DNA of 6,036 nt from positions 1 through 6,036 of the forward strand of contig CAIJFC010000318.1 of the NCBI GenBank assembly GCA_903819815.1. Reading direction: 5' to 3'. Positions 1 to 5,883 of this stretch are shown here, piece by piece; position 1 is the first letter of the stretch, and each line of letters opens with the position of its first letter. A model generated the notes under the pieces. That model worked only from the letters and a program-made list of their open reading frames with translations, was not told the DNA's origin and searched no databases. This stretch comes from an uncultured Bacteroidota bacterium (lineage in GTDB: Bacteria; Bacteroidota; Bacteroidia; Flavobacteriales; Flavobacteriaceae). A program made the translations under genes and the position numbers.

Positions 1-969
1 AAATTTACCTTCTTTACCAAAGAAAGGTGAATCGTTAATAGTAAACAACATGCTCATTGTAGGTTCGTCGATTGCGATAGTTTGTAATGCTTCTGGATTT
101 TCAAAATCGGCAATAGTATCCCCAATTTCAAAACCTTCCACACCTATGATTGCGCAGATATCTCCAGCTATAACTTCAGTTACTTTTTTACGTCCAAGAC
201 CTTCAAAGGTATGTAATTCTTTAATTCTAGATTTTAGGATTGAACCATCTCTTTTACATAAAGAAATTGGCATTCCTTCTTTTAGAACTCCTCTTTCTAA
301 ACGACCGATAGCAATACGACCTGTAAAAGAAGAGAAATCTAGTGATGTAATTAGCATTTGTGGGGTTCCTTCAGAAACTTTTGGAGCTGGTACATTTTCA
401 ATAACCATATCCAATAATGCTTCCACATTATCAGTTACATTTTCCCAATGATCCGACATCCAATTGTTTTTTGCTGATCCGTAAACCGTTGGAAAATCCA
501 ATTGCCACTCTTCAGCACCTAATTCATACATTAAGTCAAAAACTTTTTCGTGCACTTCTTCAGGAGTACAATTTTCTTTATCTACTTTATTAATAACCAC
601 ACAAGGTTTAAGACCTAAGTCGATTGCTTTTTGCAAAACAAAACGCGTTTGTGGCATTGGACCTTCAAAAGCATCTACTAAAAGACAAACTCCGTCAGCC
701 ATATTCAATACACGCTCCACTTCCCCACCGAAATCGGCGTGACCAGGAGTATCAATAATATTAATTTTTGTTCCTTTATAAACCACTGAAACATTTTTTG
801 AAGTAATTGTAATACCTCTTTCGCGTTCCAAGTCGTTGTTATCAAGAATTAAATCACCCGTATTTTCGTTGTCACGAAATAATTGACAGTGATACATAAT
901 TTTGTCAACCAAAGTAGTTTTACCGTGATCGACGTGGGCAATAATTGCAATGTTTCTAATAGATTCCAT
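1..969 (-). CDS. typA: Translational GTPase TypA/BipA, N-terminal part (cut by window edge)
   Basis: This is the first 323 codons of an open frame that continues past position 1. TypA/BipA is a ribosome-binding GTPase of the EF-G/LepA class, linked in other bacteria to 50S assembly, cold growth and stress adaptation. The G-domain motifs are all present: G1 AHVDHGKT (residues 11-18), G2 RGITI (51-55), G3 DTPGH (73-77), G4 NKVD (127-130) and G5 GSAK (164-167). A beta-barrel domain II follows (about 203-290, including TGRIAIGRLERG), and the start of domain III, with the TypA-like stretch TMSMLFTINDSPFFGKEG, lies at the truncated end. The family is about 600 residues, so roughly half is missing because of the window boundary, not because of a lesion. 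The ATG at 969-967 is chosen because MESIRNIAIIAHVDHGKT is the normal TypA start. No Shine-Dalgarno is seen, as expected in Bacteroidetes. LepA and EF-G were considered, but the G-domain sequence and the short spacing to domain II fit TypA better. Confidence 0.96.
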   Translation of the reverse strand, partial: MESIRNIAIIAHVDHGKTTLVDKIMYHCQLFRDNENTGDLILDNNDLERERGITITSKNVSVVYKGTKINIIDTPGHADFGGEVERVLNMADGVCLLVDAFEGPMPQTRFVLQKAIDLGLKPCVVINKVDKENCTPEEVHEKVFDLMYELGAEEWQLDFPTVYGSAKNNWMSDHWENVTDNVEALLDMVIENVPAPKVSEGTPQMLITSLDFSSFTGRIAIGRLERGVLKEGMPISLCKRDGSILKSRIKELHTFEGLGRKKVTEVIAGDICAIIGVEGFEIGDTIADFENPEALQTIAIDEPTMSMLFTINDSPFFGKEGKF

Positions 970-988
970 CTGTGATTTTTAATGGGTG

Positions 989-996
989 CAAAGGTA
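989..996 (-). promoter_or_regulatory. Probable typA promoter -7 element (TACCTTTG)
   Basis: Read on the minus strand, 996-989 is TACCTTTG, an exact match to the Bacteroidetes -7 consensus TAnnTTTG. It lies 19 bases before the typA ATG, which predicts a very short leader of about 10-14 bases. No TTG is present at the usual -33 distance, so the upstream half of the promoter is weak. The site follows from the consensus and has no experimental support here. Confidence 0.6.
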
Positions 997-1101
997 CACT
1001 TTATTTTTACATATACTACTATTAATAAAAAGAGGAAAAAATTGTAGCTGAGAAAGCTGATATTATTGAGAAAAACTTAACAATTAATTAATTGTAGAAA
1101 C

Positions 1102-1133
1102 AAAAAAAGCTCCCTAAAAAGGAAGCTTTTTTT
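1102..1133 (-). terminator. Rho-independent terminator of rpsT
   Basis: This inverted repeat begins 21 bases past the rpsT stop. On the minus strand the stem is A-tract plus GCTTCC, then a TTTTTA loop, then GGGAGC plus a T-tract. In minus-strand RNA the stem is continuous through one G-U wobble pair. In plus-strand RNA the same position is a C-A mismatch. Both strands end in a U-run, but the unbroken stem and the position favour termination of rpsT transcripts. Confidence 0.85.
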
Positions 1134-1153
1134 ATATAAATAAAATTAACTAA

Positions 1154-1405
1154 TTACAGTTTTGCAACGTGCTTTGTTAATTTAGATTTTAAATTTGATG
1201 CTTTGTTATCGTGAATGATATTTTTCTTAGCTAATTTATCAATCATTGAAATTACAGCAGACAGTTTTGAAGAAGCATCTGATTTATCAGTAGCAATTCT
1301 TAACGCTTTGATAGCATTACGAGTTGTTTTGTGTTGGTATCTGTTTAATACTCTTCTTTTTTCGTTACTTCTAATTCTTTTTAAAGCTGACTTGTGATTT
1401 GCCAT
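1154..1405 (-). CDS. rpsT: 30S ribosomal protein S20
   Basis: This encodes an 83-residue basic protein of the bS20 family, which binds 16S rRNA in the body of the small subunit and acts early in 30S assembly. The start MANHKSALKRIRSNEKRR is the family hallmark, and the rest is a Lys/Arg-rich helical protein ending in LTKHVAKL. The length is normal (S20 is about 80-90 residues). The ATG at 1405-1403 gives the expected N-terminus; the upstream sequence is A-rich without a Shine-Dalgarno. tRNA-Glu ends 35 bases upstream on the same strand. The gap holds only an imperfect -7-like AACATTTG with no matching -33, so at least part of rpsT expression may come from read-through of the tRNA promoter. 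A hairpin terminator follows the stop. Confidence 0.97.
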   Translation of the reverse strand: MANHKSALKRIRSNEKRRVLNRYQHKTTRNAIKALRIATDKSDASSKLSAVISMIDKLAKKNIIHDNKASNLKSKLTKHVAKL

Positions 1406-1440
1406 TTTGTGTTTTTTTTACTTTTCAAATGTTTTTATTG

Positions 1441-1512
1441 TAGTCCGTGGGGGAATCGAACCCCCCTTACCAGGATGAAAACCTGGCGTCCTAACCGATA
1501 GACGAACGGACC
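1441..1512 (-). tRNA. tRNA-Glu (anticodon UUC)
   Basis: This is a 72-base cloverleaf on the minus strand. The acceptor arm GGTCCGT pairs with ACGGACT, leaving a G1-U72 wobble, and the discriminator base is A. The anticodon stem CCAGG/CCTGG encloses the loop TTTTCAT, whose positions 34-36 are TTC and read Glu codons GAA and GAG. The T arm is GGGGG-TTCGATT-CCCCC. The 3' CCA is not encoded (CAA follows the discriminator), so CCA must be added by tRNA nucleotidyltransferase. It lies between proS and rpsT on the same strand and has its own canonical promoter. Confidence 0.97.
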
Positions 1513-1532
1513 GTGCTTCTCTAACGCGGATG

Positions 1533-1562
1533 CAAAAATACAACTATTTTTTATTCGTACAA
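1533..1562 (-). promoter_or_regulatory. Canonical Bacteroidetes promoter for tRNA-Glu (and possibly rpsT)
   Basis: On the minus strand TTG at 1562-1560 is followed after 19 bases by TATTTTTG at 1540-1533. This matches the Bacteroidetes consensus TTG, 17-23 bases, TAnnTTTG in every fixed position. The predicted transcription start, about 5-8 bases on, lies 10-15 bases before the mature tRNA 5' end. The promoter sits in the 78-base gap after the proS stop, where no terminator hairpin for proS is visible, so proS read-through into the tRNA is also possible. Confidence 0.75.
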
Positions 1563-1590
1563 TAGCTGATGTATATTTTTTTGATTTTTT

Positions 1591-3069
1591 TTAATATGCC
1601 TTCGCAAATAGCACTCTTCCAACCGATGGTTTGCCAGTAAATACACATGCCCCAGCCTCTTCTACTCTGTCAAGAGGCAGACATCTGATGGTTGCTTTTG
1701 TTAAATCTTTTATTTTTTCTTCGGTTTCAGCAGTTCCGTCCCAATGGGCAGATACGAAACCTCCTTTACCCTCTAAAATTGATTTAAATTCTTCAAAATC
1801 ATTTACTTCGGTAATATGAGTATCTCTATAATTCAATGCTCTTTCGAACATTTCATCTTGAATTTGAGCTAATAAATTAGTGATATAAATTTCAATTCCA
1901 TCTTTAGAAACGATTTCTTTGGTCAAAGTATCTCTTCTTGCCACTTCAAAAGTTCCGTTTTCTAAATCTTTAGGACCCACAGCAATTCGAACAGGCACTC
2001 CTTTCAATTCGTATTCGTTGAATTTAAATCCAGGTTTTTGATTGGTTCTATTGTCATATTTAACAGAAATATTCAATTTTCTTAAAGCAGTAACTACTTC
2101 ATTTACTGAAGTAGAAATCTCGTCTAATTGTTCCTCCGATTTATATATTGGAACAATAACCACTTGGATAGGCGCTAAGTTTGGAGGTAATACTAATCCG
2201 TGATCATCGGAATGTGTCATTACAAGCGCTCCCATTAATCGGGTAGAAACACCCCAAGAAGTTCCCCAAACGTATTCTTGTTTTCCTTCAGCTGTAGCAA
2301 ATTTCACATCGAATGCTTTGGCAAAATTTTGTCCTAAAAAATGAGATGTTCCTGCTTGTAGGGCTTTTCCATCTTGCATTAATGCTTCAATACAAAAGGT
2401 TTCATCAGCACCAGCAAAACGCTCGGTCTCTGTTTTTAATCCTTTTATGACGGGAATTGCCATGAAATTCTCAGCGAATTCAGCATACACATGCATCATT
2501 TTTTCGGATTCTTCAATTGCCTCTTCCTTTGTTGCGTGAGCAGTATGCCCTTCTTGCCATAAAAATTCGGCAGTTCTAAGAAACAATCTGGTTCTCATTT
2601 CCCAACGAACCACATTTGCCCATTGGTTAATTAGTAAAGGTAAATCTCTGTAGGATTGAACCCAACCTTTATAAGTAGACCAAATTATTGCTTCACTTGT
2701 AGGTCGAACAATTAGTTCTTCTTCCAACTTCGCATTTGGATCAACCATTAATTTTCCAGGTTTATCCGGATCGTTTTTTAATCTATAGTGGGTTACAATA
2801 GCACATTCTTTTGCAAATCCTTCGGCATTTTTTTCTTCTGCTTCAAACATGCTTTTTGGAACAAATAGAGGAAAATAGGCATTTTGATGACCTGTTTCTT
2901 TGAACATTCTGTCCAATTCGGCTTGCATTTTTTCCCAAATTGCATAACCATAGGGTTTAATAACCATACAGCCTCTAACCCCTGAATTCTCAGCAAGGTC
3001 GGCCTTGACAACTAACTCATTATACCATTTTGAATAATCCTCAGATCGTGTTGTTAAGTTCTTGCTCAT
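1591..3069 (-). CDS. proS: Prolyl-tRNA synthetase, archaeal/eukaryotic-type (class IIa)
   Basis: This 492-residue enzyme charges tRNA-Pro with proline using ATP. Class II motifs are clear: the TSE proline-binding stretch VRPTSEAII (121-129), motif 2 around RWEMRTRLFLRTAEFLWQEG (155-174), and motif 3 around STRLMGALVMTHSDD (275-289) with Arg277. An anticodon-binding domain follows at about 300-400, then the C-terminal domain typical of archaeal/eukaryotic ProRS, ending in the conserved FAKAY with a terminal Tyr. There is no bacterial-type INS editing domain between motifs 2 and 3. The ATG at 3069 is preferred over an in-frame GTG at 3087, because MSKNLTTRSEDYSKWYNELV is a natural family start and the extra six residues (MPKYFI) are not expected. 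In the C-terminal domain only Cys463 and Cys475 remain where related enzymes carry a four-cysteine zinc site. The gene is divergent from the lipoprotein gene and upstream of tRNA-Glu and rpsT. Confidence 0.96.
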   Translation of the reverse strand: MSKNLTTRSEDYSKWYNELVVKADLAENSGVRGCMVIKPYGYAIWEKMQAELDRMFKETGHQNAYFPLFVPKSMFEAEEKNAEGFAKECAIVTHYRLKNDPDKPGKLMVDPNAKLEEELIVRPTSEAIIWSTYKGWVQSYRDLPLLINQWANVVRWEMRTRLFLRTAEFLWQEGHTAHATKEEAIEESEKMMHVYAEFAENFMAIPVIKGLKTETERFAGADETFCIEALMQDGKALQAGTSHFLGQNFAKAFDVKFATAEGKQEYVWGTSWGVSTRLMGALVMTHSDDHGLVLPPNLAPIQVVIVPIYKSEEQLDEISTSVNEVVTALRKLNISVKYDNRTNQKPGFKFNEYELKGVPVRIAVGPKDLENGTFEVARRDTLTKEIVSKDGIEIYITNLLAQIQDEMFERALNYRDTHITEVNDFEEFKSILEGKGGFVSAHWDGTAETEEKIKDLTKATIRCLPLDRVEEAGACVFTGKPSVGRVLFAKAY

Positions 3070-3123
3070 GATAAAATATTTTGGCACTAAAATTGTTTAA
3101 CTAATTTTAACTAAATAGTTCGG

Positions 3124-3154
3124 CAAAACTAACTATTTTTGTAATGAACAACAA
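3124..3154 (-). promoter_or_regulatory. Probable proS promoter
   Basis: On the minus strand TAGTTTTG at 3131-3124 matches TAnnTTTG exactly. Two adjacent TTG triplets (3154-3152 and 3151-3149) lie 20 and 17 bases upstream, both within the allowed spacing. The predicted start near 3117-3119 gives a leader of about 48-50 bases before the proS ATG. The -33 part overlaps the predicted 5' end of the divergent lipoprotein transcript. Confidence 0.7.
3134..3141 (+). promoter_or_regulatory. Probable -7 element for the lipoprotein/porin operon (TATTTTTG)
   Basis: TATTTTTG matches the Bacteroidetes -7 consensus exactly and lies 29 bases before the preferred lipoprotein ATG at 3171. A start near 3147-3149 would leave a leader of about 22-24 bases. 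It would also place the earlier in-frame ATG at 3144 at or before the transcript 5' end, which supports the later start codon. No TTG is found at -33 spacing (TTG ending at 3110-3116), so this side looks weaker than the proS side. Confidence 0.5.
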
Positions 3155-3170
3155 TTTTAAATGCATAGAT

Positions 3171-4151
3171 ATGAAAACTAATTATTTTTCTTCAGCAAAA
3201 TCAACCTCAATTTTTTATTTAATTTTAGGTTTTAGCATGGTAATGGTTTCTTGTGGTTCCTTTAAAAGCAGTACTTATTATGATCGTGATGGCGTCTATG
3301 GGACTGACGAAAATGAAACCAAAACTACTGAAAAAAACGCAGATAAATACAAAGCCTATTTTAGTTCTTTAAGAGAGCAAAATGAACAAGAACAAGTTTT
3401 TACTGATGTAGAAAACTATTCTTCTGTTCAAGATTCCATAAATAATTCGGCAACCGGCACAACCAGTTATTCAGGTTGGGGAAATAACCAACAACCTATA
3501 AATATAACTATTTATGACAATAATTGGGGTTGGAATAATTTCGGTTATAACTCCTATTGGAATAATGGTTGGAATTGGAATTTAGGTTGGAATTCATGGT
3601 ACGGCTCAAGTATAGGATATGGTTGGGGCTGGAATAATTGGTACGGGCCAGGTTACGGAAATTATGGTTGGGGCTGGAACAATTGGTACTATCCTTATTA
3701 TGGGTACAATGGTTATTATGGTTATAACGGTTATAATATTAATTCATACCAATATTCATACAGTAATGGAATTAGAGGGGGTCGATCAGCTGGGCGTGTG
3801 TCTGGAAGATATGATTTTGGCAGATCCGGAATTGTGAATACACGAGATTATAATAATGTAGGTAGAAGAAGTTTTACAAATAGCATTAGAAATTCTGATC
3901 AAAGTACTCCTAGAAATTACAATTCAGTTAGATCAACCGATGTAAATACAAGAGCTGAGAATTCCTCTACTAGAGCTGAAGTATCTACAAGAGTTACAAA
4001 TGAAACACCAAGAAACTACACTCCTGTTAGAGTAGAGACTTCCTACCCAAGAAGTGAAAGTTCTTCCCCTAGAAGTTATTCTCCAAGTTCAGGTGGTGGT
4101 GATTTTGGAGGTGGAAGATCAGGAGGTTCTGGAGGCGGAGGCAGACGATAA
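3171..4151 (+). CDS. Putative lipoprotein with Trp/Gly/Asn/Tyr-rich low-complexity domain
   Basis: I do not recognise a functional family. The 326-residue product begins with a lipoprotein signal: MKTNYF, a hydrophobic segment (about 13-27), then MVSC with Cys28 as the only cysteine and likely lipidation site. Residues 36-100 are polar and mostly charged (YYDRDGVYGTDENE). Residues 103-172 hold all 14 tryptophans of the protein in GWGWNNWY-like units, running into a Tyr/Gly/Asn stretch to about 200. Residues 200-306 are rich in Arg, Ser, Thr and Asn, with TPRNYxxVR at 246-254 and 279-287 and SPRSYSPS at 299-306. The end is Gly-rich (GGGDFGGGRSGGSGGGGRR). No acidic surface-export signal directly follows Cys28 (CGSFKSS), so the final membrane side is uncertain. 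The ATG at 3171 is chosen over 3144 because it starts the signal peptide and leaves room for a leader. The porin gene follows after 36 bases, probably in one operon. A structural or surface role is only a guess. Confidence 0.85.
   Translation: MKTNYFSSAKSTSIFYLILGFSMVMVSCGSFKSSTYYDRDGVYGTDENETKTTEKNADKYKAYFSSLREQNEQEQVFTDVENYSSVQDSINNSATGTTSYSGWGNNQQPINITIYDNNWGWNNFGYNSYWNNGWNWNLGWNSWYGSSIGYGWGWNNWYGPGYGNYGWGWNNWYYPYYGYNGYYGYNGYNINSYQYSYSNGIRGGRSAGRVSGRYDFGRSGIVNTRDYNNVGRRSFTNSIRNSDQSTPRNYNSVRSTDVNTRAENSSTRAEVSTRVTNETPRNYTPVRVETSYPRSESSSPRSYSPSSGGGDFGGGRSGGSGGGGRR
3621..3710 (+). repeat. Two-copy 45-base tandem repeat inside the lipoprotein gene
   Basis: Copies at 3621-3665 and 3666-3710 encode residues 151-165 (GWGWNNWYGPGYGNY) and 166-180 (GWGWNNWYYPYYGYN). 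The first 24 bases are identical apart from one silent T/C change (aat/aac), while the second halves have diverged. The repeat keeps the reading frame. This looks like in-frame duplication within the Trp-rich domain, with looser GW/NNGW-like units before it. Confidence 0.85.
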
Positions 4152-4187
4152 CCAGTAATTTATTTAAAATAGTATCTAACAATTCTA

Positions 4188-5729
4188 ATGAAAATGAAAA
4201 AAAATATAATAGTAATCATTTTAGGTTTCTTTAGCTACTTTACCTATTCTCAGGATATTACAGATGCGTTACGCTTTTCTCAAGATAATTTGGTGGGAAC
4301 CGCAAGATTCAGCGCCATGAGTGGAGCATTTGGAGCCTTAGGTGGCGACTTTTCATCAATAAATGTAAATCCTGCGGGTTCAGCAATATTTTTAAACAAT
4401 CAAGTTGCTTTAACTTTAAGTACCTATAATGTTAAAAACAAATCGAATTATTTCGGTAACAATGATTTAGAAAATTCAACTACTGCTGATATTAATCAAT
4501 TTGGTGCTGTAATTGTATTAAAAAACACAGATAAACAAAGTGATTGGAGTAAGTTTAGCTTTTTATTAAATTATGAAAACGCAAATAACTTTGATAATAT
4601 TATTTTCTCTTCAGGAACAAATACAACGAATTCTATTGGTGAATATTTTAAATATTATGCGAATAGAAATAATGGAGTTTCACTATTAAATCTTCAAACT
4701 CAACCCGGAGAATCAATCACGGACTTATATGATTATTTAGGGACTCGATATGGATTTGGTGTGCAGCAAGCTTTTTTAGGCTATCAAGCCTATATAATTG
4801 ATCCCGCTGCAAATTACACCGAATCAAATAGAAGTTACGTTTCCTTAGTACCAACTGGTGGAAATTATTACCAAGAAAATTATATTAAATCCAATGGTTA
4901 TAATGGCAAGCTATCATTTAATGCTTCCGGACAATACAAAGATAAATTTTACTTTGGTTTAAATATAAATTCGAGATTTATAGATTATACTCAAAAAACT
5001 GTTTTTTATGAAGACAATTCAAATAATTTAGTATCAGGGATTCAACGACTTCAATTTAACAATGAACTAACTACCTATGGAAATGGAATTTCTTTTCAAC
5101 TAGGCGCTATCGCCAAGCTAAATAAGCAAGTTCGTGTTGGGTTAGCCTACGAATCGCCAACATGGTATGAAATTTCTGACAGACTTTCACAAGGAATCTC
5201 ATCGGTAAGCGCAACTGCAACTGGAGAATTACCAACAGTAAGGGTAAATCCAATGGTGATTAATGTTTATGAACCCTACAATTTAAGCACCCCAGGAAAA
5301 TTAACAGGTAGTTTAGCTTACATTTATAAAAAATCGGGTTTGCTTAGTATTGATTATTCTATTAAGGATTATGGTACTATTTCGTTTTCACCAAATGACG
5401 ATTTTAGAGATTTGAATTCAGAGATAAATAACAAACTTGGTCTAGCTACTGAATTAAGAATTGGTGGTGAATTTCGCATAAAGGCTTTAAGTTTAAGAGC
5501 AGGTTACCGAACAGAGAAAAGTCCCTATATAAATCAAACAACTATTGGCAATTTAACTGGGTATTCTTCAGGATTGGGTTATAATTTTGGCGGAACTAAA
5601 CTTGATTTTACCTATTCTCATTCCCAAAGAAATTATCAAAAGCAATTTTTTAACGTTGGTATGACTGATTTTTCAAACATAAATTCGGTAATGAATAACT
5701 TTACTATTTCAATGACATTTGAATTATAA
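4188..5729 (+). CDS. OmpP1/FadL/TodX-family outer-membrane transport protein
   Basis: This 513-residue protein has a signal peptide (MKMKKNIIVIILGFFSYFTY, likely cut near Ser21-Gln22) and a long beta-rich body. The family mark is at the N-terminus: TARFSAMSGAFGALGGD (38-54) and then SSINVNPAGSAIF, with the NPAG turn at 61-64 near the FadL hatch/barrel junction. Later strands such as PGKLTGSLAYIYKKSGLLSI and SGLGYNFGGTKLDFTYSHS alternate hydrophobic and polar residues, as in outer-membrane barrels; the C-terminus NNFTISMTFEL resembles a final barrel strand. FadL-family channels admit hydrophobic molecules such as long-chain fatty acids or aromatics. Bacteroidetes members are often annotated as hemin receptors, but the substrate cannot be told from sequence. 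ATG codons at 4188 and 4194 both give a good signal peptide; the first is used. It lies 36 bases after the lipoprotein gene and is followed by a terminator 19 bases past its stop. Confidence 0.9.
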   Translation: MKMKKNIIVIILGFFSYFTYSQDITDALRFSQDNLVGTARFSAMSGAFGALGGDFSSINVNPAGSAIFLNNQVALTLSTYNVKNKSNYFGNNDLENSTTADINQFGAVIVLKNTDKQSDWSKFSFLLNYENANNFDNIIFSSGTNTTNSIGEYFKYYANRNNGVSLLNLQTQPGESITDLYDYLGTRYGFGVQQAFLGYQAYIIDPAANYTESNRSYVSLVPTGGNYYQENYIKSNGYNGKLSFNASGQYKDKFYFGLNINSRFIDYTQKTVFYEDNSNNLVSGIQRLQFNNELTTYGNGISFQLGAIAKLNKQVRVGLAYESPTWYEISDRLSQGISSVSATATGELPTVRVNPMVINVYEPYNLSTPGKLTGSLAYIYKKSGLLSIDYSIKDYGTISFSPNDDFRDLNSEINNKLGLATELRIGGEFRIKALSLRAGYRTEKSPYINQTTIGNLTGYSSGLGYNFGGTKLDFTYSHSQRNYQKQFFNVGMTDFSNINSVMNNFTISMTFEL

Positions 5730-5748
5730 AATTCTAATATATTTCTAC

Positions 5749-5778
5749 AAGGCTGTCTAAATATGGACAGCCTTTTTT
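5749..5778 (+). terminator. Rho-independent terminator of the lipoprotein/porin operon
   Basis: AAGGCTGTC at 5749-5757 pairs with GACAGCCTT at 5766-5774 around an eight-base loop, and the stem runs into a six-T tract at 5773-5778. It sits 19 bases past the porin stop codon. The reverse strand would have a weaker A/T flank (only two As from the stem base), so the plus strand is the likely direction. Confidence 0.9.
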
Positions 5779-5830
5779 ATTTAATATCTGTTCTTTGATT
5801 TGAACCTTTTTCAACATAAGTCTAACCTAT

Positions 5831-5859
5831 AAAAAAAGCACTTGATTTCTCAAGTGCTT
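5831..5859 (-). terminator. Rho-independent terminator of the small secreted-protein gene
   Basis: On the minus strand AAGCACTTGA (5859-5850) and TCAAGTGCTT (5845-5836) form a perfect ten-base-pair stem around a GAAA tetraloop, followed by a T-run to 5831. It lies 24 bases past the stop codon at 5884. No T-run follows the hairpin on the plus strand, so it serves the minus-strand gene. Confidence 0.9.
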
Positions 5860-5883
5860 AGTAAAATAATAAATTTTAAATAA

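Noticed and set aside
50..451. Plus-strand open frame of 133 codons
   Set aside because: It lies antisense within typA, whose minus-strand translation shows complete GTPase motifs; the plus-strand product resembles nothing.
1215..1397. Plus-strand 60-codon frame with a hydrophobic end
   Set aside because: It is antisense to rpsT; the hydrophobic character results from reverse-complementing Lys/Arg/Asn-rich codons.
1425..1432. AACATTTG as an rpsT promoter -7 element on the minus strand
   Set aside because: It has one mismatch to TAnnTTTG and no TTG at -33 spacing; the upstream sequence is the tRNA T arm and acceptor.
1631..1819. Plus-strand 62-codon frame
   Set aside because: It is antisense to the conserved 3' end of proS and has no recognisable product.
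2793..3011. Minus-strand 72-codon frame
   Set aside because: It is an out-of-frame shadow of proS on the same strand.
3070..3087. GTG start extending ProRS by six residues
   Set aside because: The ATG at 3069 gives the expected family N-terminus; the added MPKYFI has no support.
3144..3170. Upstream ATG extending the lipoprotein by nine residues
   Set aside because: It lies three bases after the -7-like element, at or before the expected transcript start, and would put NNNFKCID before a normal signal peptide.
3621..3710. Possible CRISPR-like or intergenic repeat
   Set aside because: There are only two adjacent copies without spacers, in frame inside a coding region.
3619..3837. Plus-strand 72-codon Gly/Ile/Met-rich frame
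   Set aside because: It is a frame-shifted reading of the repetitive GGT/TGG-rich lipoprotein domain; the repeats keep alternative frames open by chance.
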